Below, one piece after another: positions 8,570 to 17,126 of a stretch of 64,000 nucleotides of DNA. The notes beneath the pieces are model-generated. The model saw only the letters and a program-made list of their open reading frames with translations. It had not been told where the DNA came from and ran no database searches. The position numbers and the translations under genes were made by a program. Source of the stretch: Mycobacterium sp. GA-1285. GTDB lineage: Bacteria; Actinomycetota; Actinomycetes; Mycobacteriales; Mycobacteriaceae. Positions within the stretch are counted from its first letter, which is position 1, and each line of letters opens with the position of its first letter. The stretch is taken from assembly GCF_001499905.1 (NCBI RefSeq), contig NZ_LQIS01000012.1:186001-250000 (forward strand), in the 5' to 3' direction.

Positions 8570-9427
8570 TCACTTCAGCAGGCGCGACAAGCGCCGGTCG
8601 GCGAGCACTTTGCCGCCCGTCTGACACGTCGGGCAGTACTGAAAAGACTTGTCGGCGAACGACACCTCGCGCACGGTGTCTCCGCAGACAGGGCACGGCA
8701 GACCGGTACGAGCGTGCACCCGCAAGCCGGACCGCTTCTCCCCCTTGAGCGTCGCGGCCTGTTGACCGACCGAGCGGGACACCGCGTCGGTGAGTACGCC
8801 GATCATCGCGTCGTGCAACGCCGACAGTTGCGCGTCGGTCAGCTTGGCCGCCGTCGCGAACGGGGATATCCGCGCGACGTGCAGGATCTCGTCGCTGTAG
8901 GCGTTGCCGATGCCCGCGATCACCTTCTGGTCGGTAAGCACCGTCTTGATGCGACCGCTGTTGCCGGCGAGCGCTTTCGCGAGGTCGTCGGGGCCGAGCG
9001 ACAGCGCGTCGGGACCCAGCGTGGCGATGCCGGGCACCTTGACCGGATCGTCGACCACCCATACCGCGAGCCGCTTCTGCGTGCCGGCCTCGGTGAGGTC
9101 GAAACCCGCACCCGGCGTCCCGAGGTGGACCCGCAGCGCGATCGGCCCCTTGCCCGGCTTGAGCGGGGCCGCGGCCAACTTGTCCGACCACCGCAACCAC
9201 CCGGCGCGCGACAGATGGGTGATCAGGTGCAGATCGCCGACCCGCAGACCGAGGTACTTGCCCCAGCGGTTCGCCTCGGTGACGGTCTCGCCGTGCAGCG
9301 CTGTGATGGGGGGGTCGAACGTCTTGAGCACCGAGAACGCCGATACGTCGATGCGTGCCACCGTCTTGCCGACGGCATGGCGGCGCAGGTGATCGGCGAG
9401 CGCTTCGACTTCGGGCAGTTCGGGCAT
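8570..9427 (-). CDS. Fpg/Nei-family DNA glycosylase/AP lyase
   Basis: A 285-residue base-excision repair enzyme. After removal of Met1 the catalytic Pro2-Glu3 (PELPEVEAL) is exposed for Schiff-base attack on the damaged nucleoside. The helix-two-turn-helix region contains GIGNAYSDEIL, and the C-terminal zinc finger has Cys245, Cys248, Cys265 and Cys268. It removes oxidised purines or pyrimidines and nicks the strand. The sequence resembles the second mycobacterial Fpg-type paralogue (Rv0944-like) more than the main MutM, judged from the short insert pattern; this is inference. It is 16 bases downstream of a small membrane protein gene on the same strand. Confidence 0.92.
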   Translation of the reverse strand: MPELPEVEALADHLRRHAVGKTVARIDVSAFSVLKTFDPPITALHGETVTEANRWGKYLGLRVGDLHLITHLSRAGWLRWSDKLAAAPLKPGKGPIALRVHLGTPGAGFDLTEAGTQKRLAVWVVDDPVKVPGIATLGPDALSLGPDDLAKALAGNSGRIKTVLTDQKVIAGIGNAYSDEILHVARISPFATAAKLTDAQLSALHDAMIGVLTDAVSRSVGQQAATLKGEKRSGLRVHARTGLPCPVCGDTVREVSFADKSFQYCPTCQTGGKVLADRRLSRLLK

Positions 9428-9443
9428 GGCTCCAGTGTGCCGG

Positions 9444-9836
9444 TCAATCGCGTCGCGAGGCGCCGCCGGTGACCACCGACAACAGCCAGCTCACGATCGA
9501 CAGCACGATCGCGGCCCAGATCGCCGTCCACCAGAAATCGTCGATGTAGAGACCCCAATGCGTCGTGTGCTCGGTGATCCACGACGTGAGCCACAACATC
9601 AGCGCGTTGATGACGATGTGGATCAGCCCGAGAGTCAGGATGTAGAGCGGGATCGAGATGATCTGCACGATCGGCTTGATGAACGCGTTGACCAGACCGA
9701 AGATGACCGCGACGACGAAGATGATGCCGACTTCCTGCAGTCGCGAGTCGGCGCCGACGAACCTGATTCCGGGAACGACCAGCGTCACCACCCACAGCGC
9801 CAGACCCGTCAACGCGGCCCGCAAGAGGAACGACAT
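9444..9836 (-). CDS. Small membrane protein, phage-holin family (DUF360-like)
   Basis: A 130-residue protein with four hydrophobic helices and the family patterns VNAFIKPI and LTLGLIHIVINALMLWL. These mark the widespread bacterial family annotated as phage holin family 4 / DUF360. Despite the name the family occurs in normal chromosomes and its function is not known. The loop between helices 3 and 4 is acidic and Trp-rich. It lies 16 bases upstream of the Fpg-type gene and probably shares its transcript. Confidence 0.85.
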   Translation of the reverse strand: MSFLLRAALTGLALWVVTLVVPGIRFVGADSRLQEVGIIFVVAVIFGLVNAFIKPIVQIISIPLYILTLGLIHIVINALMLWLTSWITEHTTHWGLYIDDFWWTAIWAAIVLSIVSWLLSVVTGGASRRD

Positions 9837-9931
9837 CGCGTCAGCCTAGACCAGTCGATGCACCGTCGAGGTCGCCACTCTTGCGGCCCTAAGCGGTGGA
9901 TCGCACGCACGACGTGAGTGCGATCAACCAG

Positions 9932-10687
9932 TTAGGGTGCCGAGCGCAGCAGATAGGTGTCCATGATCCAGCCGTGACGCGCCCGCGCGTCGGCGCGCAC
10001 CCGGGCGATCTCCTCGCCGACGTCGCCGACGGTCCCAGACATCAGCAACTCGTCGGGAGTGCCGAGATAAGCGCCCCACCAGATGCGGGTGTCGGGCGGG
10101 CATGTCAGGAACGAACTGTCGGCGTCGAGCATCACGACCGCGCTTCCGGTCAGCCCTCGGTCACGCAGTTGTCTGCCGGTGGTGATCAGCACCGGTTCGC
10201 CGACGTCGTTGAGCGGGACGCGATGTCGCGCGGTCAGGGCCTGGATCGCCGTGATGCCCGGAATCACGTCGTAGTCGATGTCGACGTGACGTGCGACGGT
10301 GTCGAGGATGCGCAGGGTGCTGTCGTACAACGACGGATCACCCCACGCAAGAAATGCGCCCACACCCTCGGGCGCGAGCTCGGCCTCGATCGCGTCGGCC
10401 CACACACGCGCCCGCGCGTCGTGCCAGTCCGCGACCGCCTGCCGGTACGTCGGCGCCTCGACAGCCTCCCTGACCCGCGGCGGGTCGGGCAGTTCGACGA
10501 ATCGGTATCCGGGCTCACGGATGAAGCGTTGGCAGATGTGCCGCCGCAACCCCACCAAATCGTCTTTAGCCGAACCCTTGTCCATGGCGAAGAACACCTG
10601 CGTGTCGTTGAGCGCGGTCACCGCCTGCGCCGTGACGTGGTCAGGATCGCCCGCACCGATGCCGATGACGTGAATTCGCCGGGTCAC
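9932..10687 (-). CDS. cobF: Precorrin-6A synthase (deacetylating) CobF
   Basis: A 251-residue class III SAM-dependent tetrapyrrole methylase starting at GTG 10687. The N-terminal motif VIGIGAGDPDHVT is the GxGxGDP SAM loop, and VIPGITAIQAL is the second family motif. The length and the sequence around LAWGDPSLYDST fit CobF, which methylates C1 of precorrin-5 and releases the acetyl group in the aerobic cobalamin pathway. No other cob gene is in this window, so cobF stands apart from the main cluster. It is 16 bases downstream of the YihY gene. No B12 riboswitch is visible ahead of it. Confidence 0.92.
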   Translation of the reverse strand: MTRRIHVIGIGAGDPDHVTAQAVTALNDTQVFFAMDKGSAKDDLVGLRRHICQRFIREPGYRFVELPDPPRVREAVEAPTYRQAVADWHDARARVWADAIEAELAPEGVGAFLAWGDPSLYDSTLRILDTVARHVDIDYDVIPGITAIQALTARHRVPLNDVGEPVLITTGRQLRDRGLTGSAVVMLDADSSFLTCPPDTRIWWGAYLGTPDELLMSGTVGDVGEEIARVRADARARHGWIMDTYLLRSAP

Positions 10688-10703
10688 GCCCGCGAGTATG
10701 CCT

Positions 10704-11768
10704 TCAGTGTTTGCCGCCGCGCTTACGACCGCGCGAGAGTCGAAGCCGCCTGGCCCGCTTGACGTCTTCCTTCGCGGCGGCCTGTTCCTTGCGGATGTTG
10801 CGATCGTCTTTGGGCGGCAGCTGCAACTCGTGCTCGGCCGGCAGACCCGCCTGCAATTGACGGCCCCGCTCCACCTCGGCGTCCACCTCCGCACCCAACA
10901 GCAGCGCAAGGTTGGTGATCCACAACCACAGCAGGAACACGATGACGCCGGCCAACGCCCCGTAGGTCTTGTTGTAGCTGCCGAAGTTGGCCACGTAGAG
11001 CCCGAACGCCAGCGAGGCGAGCAGCCACACGACGATCGCAAGCGCCGCACCGCCGCTGATCCAGCGGAATTTCGGCTGCTCGACGTTGGGCGTGACGTAG
11101 TAGAGGATGGCGACCGCCACCACGACGAAGAGCAGGATCAGCGGCCACCGGACCACGTTCCACACCGTGACCGCCGCATCGCCCAATCCGATCGCGTCGC
11201 CGAGCGCCTGGGCCACCGGTCCGCTGATCGCCAGCATGAACACCACAGCGGATGTCATCGCGAGGCCGACGAGTGTCAGCAGCAGCTGCACCGGTCGCAG
11301 TTTCCATACCGGTCGGCCCTCGTCGATCTCGTAGATGCGGTTCATCGCGCGGCCGAACGCGCCGATGTAGCCCGAGGCCGACCACAGGGCGCCCACGATG
11401 CCCGCCACCAACGCGAATCCGGCCGTTGGAGAGTTGACCAGCTGTTCGATCGTCGGCCGAAGAGTGTCGACGGCGGACGCGGGCGCCACGTCGGCTGCGA
11501 TCTCGAGCAGCGCGTCGACAGTGCGCCTGCCCTGCCCGAACACGCCGAGCAACGACACCATGACCACCAGCGCGGGGAATATCGACAGCACCGCGTAGTA
11601 GGTCAGCGCCGCGGCAAGGTCCGTGCACTGGTCACGCTGGAACTCCTTGACCGCCTTGCGCATCGAATACATCAGCGACGGCCGCGTGAGGTCGGTCGGC
11701 GACTCGGGTTTCCGGGGATCGTCCGGGTCGGGAACCTGGGTGGCCCTGTCGGCCTCGTCAATTGGCAT
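10704..11768 (-). CDS. YihY/BrkB-family inner membrane protein
   Basis: A 354-residue integral membrane protein of the YihY (formerly BrkB/RNase BN) family. The family signature is seen in LAAALTYYAVLSIFPAL near residues 50-67 and again in YKTYGALAGVIVFLLWLW-like segments, with six hydrophobic helices between residues 50 and 290. The N-terminus is Asp/Pro-rich and the C-terminus ends in a long Lys/Arg-rich tail, both cytoplasmic. The family has no firm function. The gene starts the minus-strand pair with cobF and is divergent from the diiron enzyme at 11872, leaving 103 bases as shared promoter region. Confidence 0.88.
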   Translation of the reverse strand: MPIDEADRATQVPDPDDPRKPESPTDLTRPSLMYSMRKAVKEFQRDQCTDLAAALTYYAVLSIFPALVVMVSLLGVFGQGRRTVDALLEIAADVAPASAVDTLRPTIEQLVNSPTAGFALVAGIVGALWSASGYIGAFGRAMNRIYEIDEGRPVWKLRPVQLLLTLVGLAMTSAVVFMLAISGPVAQALGDAIGLGDAAVTVWNVVRWPLILLFVVVAVAILYYVTPNVEQPKFRWISGGAALAIVVWLLASLAFGLYVANFGSYNKTYGALAGVIVFLLWLWITNLALLLGAEVDAEVERGRQLQAGLPAEHELQLPPKDDRNIRKEQAAAKEDVKRARRLRLSRGRKRGGKH

Positions 11769-11871
11769 ACCACTCGGTACCCGGACCCAGTGCGGCCAAA
11801 CGCGGCGATACCGTCAGTATGCGGTACCGCAGGTATTGACTAATCCGTTCCGCGCTGCCTACCTTGGAGCC

Positions 11872-12780
11872 ATGACGACGCCGGTCAGCACCTCCCGTCC
11901 GACGCGCGAAAACTTCGCCGAACGCCTGCTGAAGGGCTCGGCCAAGAAATCGTATGCACCCGCCGTCGACATCGACTGGGATGCGCCGTTGGACCCGGAC
12001 AAGTTCTTCCTGCCGCCGCGCAACGTGACGCTTTACGGCACGCCGATCTGGGATGCCATGACCCGCGAGCAGCAGATCGAGCTGTCCCGTCAGGAACTGG
12101 CGAACATCCTGTCGGCGGGCATCTGGTTCGAGAACATCCTGAATCAGGCGCTGTTGCGCGATCTGATGCACAGGGATGTGACGGCGGCGTCGACGCACTA
12201 CTCGCTCACCGAACTCGGTGACGAGACGCGCCACATGGTGATGTTCGGCAAGGTCATCGAACGGATCGGCGCAGAACCGGTGCGGCCCCGTCGGTACCAG
12301 CGGATGATCATCAACGCGCTGCCGCTGCTGTTTCGCGGACCGATCCTGTGGGGTGCGGCGCTGGTCGGCGAGGAGATCTTCGATGCGCTGCAGCGCCAGA
12401 TTCTCGAGGATCCCGACCTGCAGCCAATCGTCTTGCGCCTCATGCGTATTCACGTGACCGAGGAGGCGCGCCACATCCAGAACGCGCGTGACGGATTGCG
12501 GCGGACGAGGCCACACATGGGATTCGTCTCGCGCTTCGTGCTGAGCAACCTGCACGGGGTCGGTGGGCCGTTCTACCGCTACCTGCTGACCATTCCGGTC
12601 CCGTATCAGCGCATCGGGCTCGACCCCCGTGCGACGCGGCGGATCGCAAGGGCCAACAAGCACCATCGAGATGCCAAGGTGGCGGGCTTCGCACCGCTGG
12701 CGGCGTTCTTCGAAGACGTCGGGCTGATGGGACCGATCGCGCGCCGGATGTGGCGGCGCAGCGGGTTCCTGCCGCAATGA
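11872..12780 (+). CDS. AurF-like diiron oxygenase
   Basis: A 302-residue helical protein of the p-aminobenzoate N-oxygenase AurF family. Candidate diiron ligands are Glu in WFENILNQ, Glu and His in DETRHM, Glu in GEEIFDALQ, and Glu/His in TEEARHIQ, giving the paired ExxH pattern of ferritin-like oxygenases. AurF oxidises an arylamine to a nitro group; mycobacterial homologues have unknown substrates. The start ATG 11872 follows GGAG closely. The stop overlaps the start of a DUF4873 gene (ATGA), so the two are coupled and may work together. Confidence 0.85.
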   Translation: MTTPVSTSRPTRENFAERLLKGSAKKSYAPAVDIDWDAPLDPDKFFLPPRNVTLYGTPIWDAMTREQQIELSRQELANILSAGIWFENILNQALLRDLMHRDVTAASTHYSLTELGDETRHMVMFGKVIERIGAEPVRPRRYQRMIINALPLLFRGPILWGAALVGEEIFDALQRQILEDPDLQPIVLRLMRIHVTEEARHIQNARDGLRRTRPHMGFVSRFVLSNLHGVGGPFYRYLLTIPVPYQRIGLDPRATRRIARANKHHRDAKVAGFAPLAAFFEDVGLMGPIARRMWRRSGFLPQ

Positions 12781-13049
12781 CCGATCTCTACGACGGGCCG
12801 GCGGGCATGCGCCTCGGCGACGCCGACCATGCCGTGCGGGTGCGGCTGACCGGCCATGTCGACCCGATCGACGGCCGGTACCACTGGTGCGGAATGGTTT
12901 TCGACATGGCCTCGGAGATCCGGATGCCGCAGACGGTGCACCTGTCGATCGGCGATCGCACGGCCCAAGGCCAGCTGACCGAGGTGACGCCGTGGGGTAC
13001 GCACCGCGTCACCGGTGTCGGCGCCCCGCCGTACCCGCTCGACGCCTAG
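12777..13049 (+). CDS. DUF4873 domain protein
   Basis: A 90-residue single-domain protein matching the short DUF4873 pattern seen in actinobacteria (GPA..RLGD..H.V.VRLTGH.DPIDGRYHWCGMV). In other actinobacteria this domain is also found fused to flavin monooxygenases, so it is likely an accessory piece for oxidative enzymes. Here it is translationally coupled to the AurF-like enzyme through an ATGA overlap, which supports a partner role (inference). Its 3' end overlaps the convergent TPP enzyme by four bases. Confidence 0.8.
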   Translation: MTDLYDGPAGMRLGDADHAVRVRLTGHVDPIDGRYHWCGMVFDMASEIRMPQTVHLSIGDRTAQGQLTEVTPWGTHRVTGVGAPPYPLDA

Positions 13050-14815
13050 GTCTCCGATTTGCGCTGTGCCTCAATGCGTTTGCGCATCACATCGCCGTCG
13101 GGCTCTTCGGCGAGCGCGGCGTACACCGTTTCCGCCTTGGCTTGCGGCATCGACGGCGGAAGCAACGGCGTCTTCGGGTCGACCACGGCTTCGATCAGGG
13201 TCGGCCGGTCGGCTTCGAACGCCTTCTGCCACGCCGCCGGCGCCTGTCCGGACTCGACCACCCGCAGGCCCCGAAGGCCGAGCAGCTCGGCGTAGTCGGC
13301 ATAGGGGAACGACGGCACGTCCTGTGAGGCGGGAAAACGCGGGTCGCCCTCCATTTCCCGCTGCTCCCACGAGACTTCGTTCAGATCCCGGTTGTGCAGT
13401 ACCAGGATCACGAACCTCGGGTCCGTCCAACCCCGCCACCGGTCGGCGATCGTGACGAGTTCGAGCAGACCACTCATCTGCATGGCGCCGTCGCCGACCA
13501 GCGCTACGACCGGGCGGTCTGGCGCATCCATCTTGGCCGCAATCCCATACGGCAATGCACACCCCATGGACGCCAGATAGCCGGACACGTGCGCGGGCAC
13601 ACCGCGCGGCAGCCGCAGATGGCGGGCATACCAGTACGTCGCAGAGCCGACGTCCACGGCGACGCGCACGTTGCCCGGCAGATGTTCGGACAGCGCCCGC
13701 ACGACGAACTCCGGGTTCGCCGAGTCACATTGAGCCTCAGCACGTTCCGCGCACTCGCGGTGCCACTCTCGCGTCCACTTCTCGACCTGTTGCTCCCACC
13801 TCCGGTCGGTCTTGCGGCGGATCAGTGGAGCCAACCGCGCCAACGTGTCCGCCGCATCGCCGGTCAGCGCCACCTCGACCGGATACTTCGCGCCGACGAC
13901 CCGCGGTTCGACGTCGATCTGCACCGCGCGCGCCTGACCGGGCGCCGGATAGAACTCCGTCCACGGGTCATTGCTGCCGACGATCAGCAAGGTGTCGCAA
14001 TCGGCCATGAGTTCAGCGCTCGCGGTGGTGCCCAGATGCCCCATCACGCCGGTGTGCCACGGCGCCGACTCGTCGAGGACCGGCTTGCCCAGCAGCGACG
14101 TCGTCAAGCCCGCACCGAGCAGATCGACGATCCGGGTGAGCTCGTCCTCGGCGCCCATCGCGCCGCGCCCCACCAACAGGGCGATCTTCTCGCCCTCGTT
14201 GAGCAGATCGGCGGCGCGCCCCAGGTCGGCATCGCGCGCCACGACATGCGCGCGCGTGTACACCGCGGCCGAAGGAACGACACCGTGGCTGTGCTCCAAC
14301 TCGTCGGGCATCTCGGCCTTCTGGACGTCGTGCGGCACGATCAGGCATGTCGGCGTCGACGTCGCCAGCGCGGTGCGCATCGCGTTGTCCAGCGCCATCG
14401 GCATCTGCTCCGGCGCGAAGACGGTCTGGACGTACTGTGCACACACGTCCTTGAACAGTGCGTGCAGGTCGACCTCCTGCAGATAACCGCTGCCCAGCGC
14501 CGTCGACACCACCTGACCGACGATGGCCACGACCGGACGGCGGTCCAGCTTCGCGTCGTACAGGCCGGCGAGCAGATGGATCGCACCCGGCCCCTGGGTG
14601 GCCAGGCACACCCCGATCCCGCCGGTGTACTTGGCGTGGCCGCAGGCCGCGAAGGCCGCGAGTTCCTCGTGGCGGGTGGAGACGAACTCCGGGTCACCGG
14701 CGCGCGCGAGCGCGCCGAGAATCGTGTTGACGCCGTCACCTGCGTATCCGAAGATCCGCGTCGTACCCCAGTCCCGCAGCCGCGCCACCATCGCGTCCGC
14801 GACGAGCTGGGTCAC
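13046..14815 (-). CDS. Thiamine-pyrophosphate-dependent enzyme (pyruvate oxidase/acetolactate synthase-like)
   Basis: A 589-residue protein with the three-domain layout of the POX/ALS family: Pyr domain (residues 1-180, with Glu in STRHEELAAFAACGHAK), central domain, and C-terminal PP domain. The TPP-binding motif starts at GDGAMQM and ends about 35 residues later at HNRDLN. Members decarboxylate 2-keto acids; pyruvate oxidase, acetolactate synthase, oxalyl-CoA decarboxylase and similar activities cannot be separated by eye. The YAGDGVNTILGAL start is typical of the pyruvate oxidase/dehydrogenase-like group. It is preceded on the same strand by a small DUF4235 gene 12 bases away. Confidence 0.85.
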   Translation of the reverse strand: MTQLVADAMVARLRDWGTTRIFGYAGDGVNTILGALARAGDPEFVSTRHEELAAFAACGHAKYTGGIGVCLATQGPGAIHLLAGLYDAKLDRRPVVAIVGQVVSTALGSGYLQEVDLHALFKDVCAQYVQTVFAPEQMPMALDNAMRTALATSTPTCLIVPHDVQKAEMPDELEHSHGVVPSAAVYTRAHVVARDADLGRAADLLNEGEKIALLVGRGAMGAEDELTRIVDLLGAGLTTSLLGKPVLDESAPWHTGVMGHLGTTASAELMADCDTLLIVGSNDPWTEFYPAPGQARAVQIDVEPRVVGAKYPVEVALTGDAADTLARLAPLIRRKTDRRWEQQVEKWTREWHRECAERAEAQCDSANPEFVVRALSEHLPGNVRVAVDVGSATYWYARHLRLPRGVPAHVSGYLASMGCALPYGIAAKMDAPDRPVVALVGDGAMQMSGLLELVTIADRWRGWTDPRFVILVLHNRDLNEVSWEQREMEGDPRFPASQDVPSFPYADYAELLGLRGLRVVESGQAPAAWQKAFEADRPTLIEAVVDPKTPLLPPSMPQAKAETVYAALAEEPDGDVMRKRIEAQRKSET

Positions 14816-14827
14816 TGTCGCCTCTCG

Positions 14828-15094
14828 CTAGTCGGGGTTTTCGTTCGTCAACGCCTGGAAGCTCTTCGCCTGACCGCGGGCCAGCGCGGCACGCACCACG
14901 CCGACGAGCAAGCCCTGAACCGCGGCGGCGATGAACACCTCCCGGGTCGAGCGGCTGAGGTCCTCCGGATCCGGCTCCTGGTCGTCCGGGTGCATTCGCT
15001 GCCAGATCTCGGTGAAGATCTTGCCGGCGATGAGCCCACCGACGACGCTGCTGACCACCGACAAGGGCTTGTACATGGTTTTGGCCGCACTCAC
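14828..15094 (-). CDS. DUF4235 small membrane-associated protein
   Basis: An 88-residue protein with two moderately hydrophobic helices (YKPLSVVSSVVGGLIAGKIF and FIAAAVQGLLVGVVRAAL) separated by an acidic stretch, the standard DUF4235 layout in actinobacteria. Function unknown. It probably shares a transcript with the downstream TPP enzyme. The start is 41 bases from a KstR-type box that belongs more likely to the divergent oxidoreductase. Confidence 0.82.
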   Translation of the reverse strand: MSAAKTMYKPLSVVSSVVGGLIAGKIFTEIWQRMHPDDQEPDPEDLSRSTREVFIAAAVQGLLVGVVRAALARGQAKSFQALTNENPD

Positions 15095-15135
15095 GGCGTC
15101 CAGATTCCCGATGCGCCAATACCTAAACCCCGAAC

Positions 15136-15149
15136 TAGAACACGTTCTA
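15136..15149. promoter_or_regulatory. KstR-type operator
   Basis: The sequence TAGAACACGTTCTA fits the mycobacterial KstR consensus TnnAACnnGTTnnA at every fixed position and is a near-perfect dyad (CTAGAAC-AC-GTTCTAG from 15135 to 15150). It ends 10 bases before GTG 15160, where bound repressor would cover the promoter. KstR controls cholesterol and steroid catabolism. Confidence 0.8.
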
Positions 15150-15159
15150 GTATCGCCGC

Positions 15160-16026
15160 GTGCGGTTCACCTATGCCGAAGCCATGACCGACCCGTCGTT
15201 CTACATCCCGCTGGCGCAAGCCGCCGAGGCCGCGGGTTATCACGCGATGACGATCGCCGACAGCGTCGCCTATCCGTTCGAGTCCGACTCCAAGTACCCC
15301 TACACCGCTGACGGCAGCCGCGAATTTCTCGACGGCAAGGCGTTCATCGAGGCGTTCGTGCTCGCCGGTGCGCTGAGCGCGGTGACCACGACGCTGCGGT
15401 TCAACTTCTTCGTCCTCAAGCTGCCGATCCGACCGCCCGCGCTGGTCGCCAAACAGGCCGGCTCGCTGGCGGCGCTGTTCGGCAACCGCCTCGGCCTGGG
15501 AGTCGGCACCAGCCCGTGGCCGGAGGACTACGAATTGATGAATGTGCCGTTCGCCAAGCGCGGCAAGCGGATGGACGAGTGCATCGAGATCATCAGGGGC
15601 CTGACGACCGGCGAGTACTTCGAGTTCCACGGCGAGTTCTACGACATCCCCAAGACGAAGATGACGCCGGCGCCCACCGAGCCGATCCCGATTCTCGTCG
15701 GCGGCCACGCCGATGCGGCCCTCAGGCGCGCAGCACGCAACGACGGCTGGATGCACGGAGGCGGCGACGCCGAGGAGTTGGATCGACTCCTCAAGCAGCT
15801 CAAGCAGTTCCGTGAGGAAGAAGGCCGCACGGGGCCGTTCGAGGTTCACGTGATCTCCGCCGACGCCTACACGCCCGACGGCATCAAACGGCTGGAAGAC
15901 AGGGGCGTCACCGATGTCATCGTCGGGTTTCGCATTCCCTACATTCGCGGCTCCGACACCGAACCACTCGAGGCCAAGATCCGGCATCTGGAGAAGTTCG
16001 CCGAAAACGTGATCGCCAGGCTTTGA
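15160..16026 (+). CDS. LLM-class F420-dependent oxidoreductase (KstR-boxed)
   Basis: A 288-residue luciferase-like TIM-barrel protein. Typical family segments are MRFTYAEAM at the N-terminus, GNRLGLGVGTSPWPEDY, and PIPILVGGHADAALRRAAR, which forms the F420 phosphate/deazaflavin pocket. The substrate is unknown, but the operator just upstream fits the KstR consensus, so a role in sterol ring or side-chain breakdown is a reasonable inference. I recall that a similar gene, Rv0940c, is listed in the M. tuberculosis KstR regulon; not checked here. GTG 15160 is the start; there is almost no leader, so the mRNA may be leaderless. Confidence 0.88.
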   Translation: MRFTYAEAMTDPSFYIPLAQAAEAAGYHAMTIADSVAYPFESDSKYPYTADGSREFLDGKAFIEAFVLAGALSAVTTTLRFNFFVLKLPIRPPALVAKQAGSLAALFGNRLGLGVGTSPWPEDYELMNVPFAKRGKRMDECIEIIRGLTTGEYFEFHGEFYDIPKTKMTPAPTEPIPILVGGHADAALRRAARNDGWMHGGGDAEELDRLLKQLKQFREEEGRTGPFEVHVISADAYTPDGIKRLEDRGVTDVIVGFRIPYIRGSDTEPLEAKIRHLEKFAENVIARL

Positions 16027-16109
16027 CCGGGTTTTTCCGCAACCCGGTGAAGGCGTAGCGTGACGGCAGGAAGGGGTTACCAGCGGGGGCTGCGGGTAAC
16101 CGGTGTGCA

Positions 16110-17126
16110 ATGGCAAGCACGGAATCGCGGCGACACGAGACGCTGCCGGGCGTCGTGGCGGTCGGCGCATCCGCCGGGGGCGTGGAAGCGCTGAGCCACT
16201 TCGTCGGCGGGTTGACGCCCGACATGCCCTATGCGGTGCTCATCGTCCTGCACATGCCGCCGAACGCGCCGAGCGTCTTGGCGAAGATCCTCGACCGCAG
16301 CGGGCCGCTGCCTGCCGAGACCGCAACCGACGGTGCCGCGATCCAACCCGGGCACATCTACGTCTGCGCACCCGACCGCCACCTGCTCGCCGTCGACGGC
16401 CACGTGATGCTGTCGCGGGGGCCCACGGAGAGCGGGCACCGCCCGGCAATCAATGCGCTGTTCCGTTCGGTCGCGCTGAGCTACGGGCCACGCGCCATCG
16501 GCGTCCTGCTATCGGGCGTGCTGGACGACGGCGTGTTGGGCGTGGCCGCCATCCGATCCCGGGGCGGCGCCACCGTCGTTCAGAGCCCCAGCGACGCGCT
16601 GTTCGCGGCCATGCCTCGCACTGCGATCGAATCTGACGTCGTCGACCATCAAGCCGCGGCAAGTGACATCGGCGCCGTCCTGACGAAACTGCTCGAACGA
16701 GAAATCGAGGTTCGCGAAATGGAACCTGACAAAGCCATGGAATTGGAAAACCGGATCGCGATGGGGAGCCGTTTCTCGACGTCGGTCGACTCGGAAGACC
16801 TGGGCCCCCATTCGGGCTATATCTGCCCTGACTGCAACGGCTCGCTCATCGAGGTGGGGCCGAGTAGCTACCGGTGCCGGGTGGGGCACGCCTGGACGGC
16901 CGAAGCGCTGCTCAAAGCTCGGGACGAGGAGATCGAGGGCGCCATCTGGGTGGCGCTGCGCAGCCTGCGCGAGAAGGCCAAGATGTCGCGCAGACTGGCG
17001 AACACGGTCGGTCCGGGCACCGTCCAAAAGCGCTATCTGGAGACCGCCGACGAGGCCGACCGTGCGGCGCTCGTGCTCGGTGAGCATCTGTCGGCATCGC
17101 CGCCCGGAGAAGCTGGTGTCGGCTGA
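16110..17126 (+). CDS. CheB-type protein-glutamate methylesterase with C-terminal zinc-type motif
   Basis: A 338-residue protein made of a CheB methylesterase domain without receiver domain. The catalytic triad is visible as Ser21 (GASAGG), His48 (VLHMPPN) and Asp140 (GVLDDG). A linker follows, then a zinc-type module CPDCNGSL...YRCRVGHAW around residues 234-258, common in non-chemotaxis CheB proteins, and a helical end. Classical CheB demethylates chemoreceptors; none are in this window and mycobacteria lack flagella, so the target is another protein. It overlaps the STAS/HATPase gene by 11 bases and is followed by CheR, forming a three-gene signalling unit. Confidence 0.88.
   Translation: MASTESRRHETLPGVVAVGASAGGVEALSHFVGGLTPDMPYAVLIVLHMPPNAPSVLAKILDRSGPLPAETATDGAAIQPGHIYVCAPDRHLLAVDGHVMLSRGPTESGHRPAINALFRSVALSYGPRAIGVLLSGVLDDGVLGVAAIRSRGGATVVQSPSDALFAAMPRTAIESDVVDHQAAASDIGAVLTKLLEREIEVREMEPDKAMELENRIAMGSRFSTSVDSEDLGPHSGYICPDCNGSLIEVGPSSYRCRVGHAWTAEALLKARDEEIEGAIWVALRSLREKAKMSRRLANTVGPGTVQKRYLETADEADRAALVLGEHLSASPPGEAGVG

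Noticed and set aside
13394..15187. Open frame of 597 codons on the plus strand
   Set aside because: It is the complement of the TPP enzyme gene, lacks family motifs and is Arg/His/Asp-rich as expected from high-GC antisense frames.
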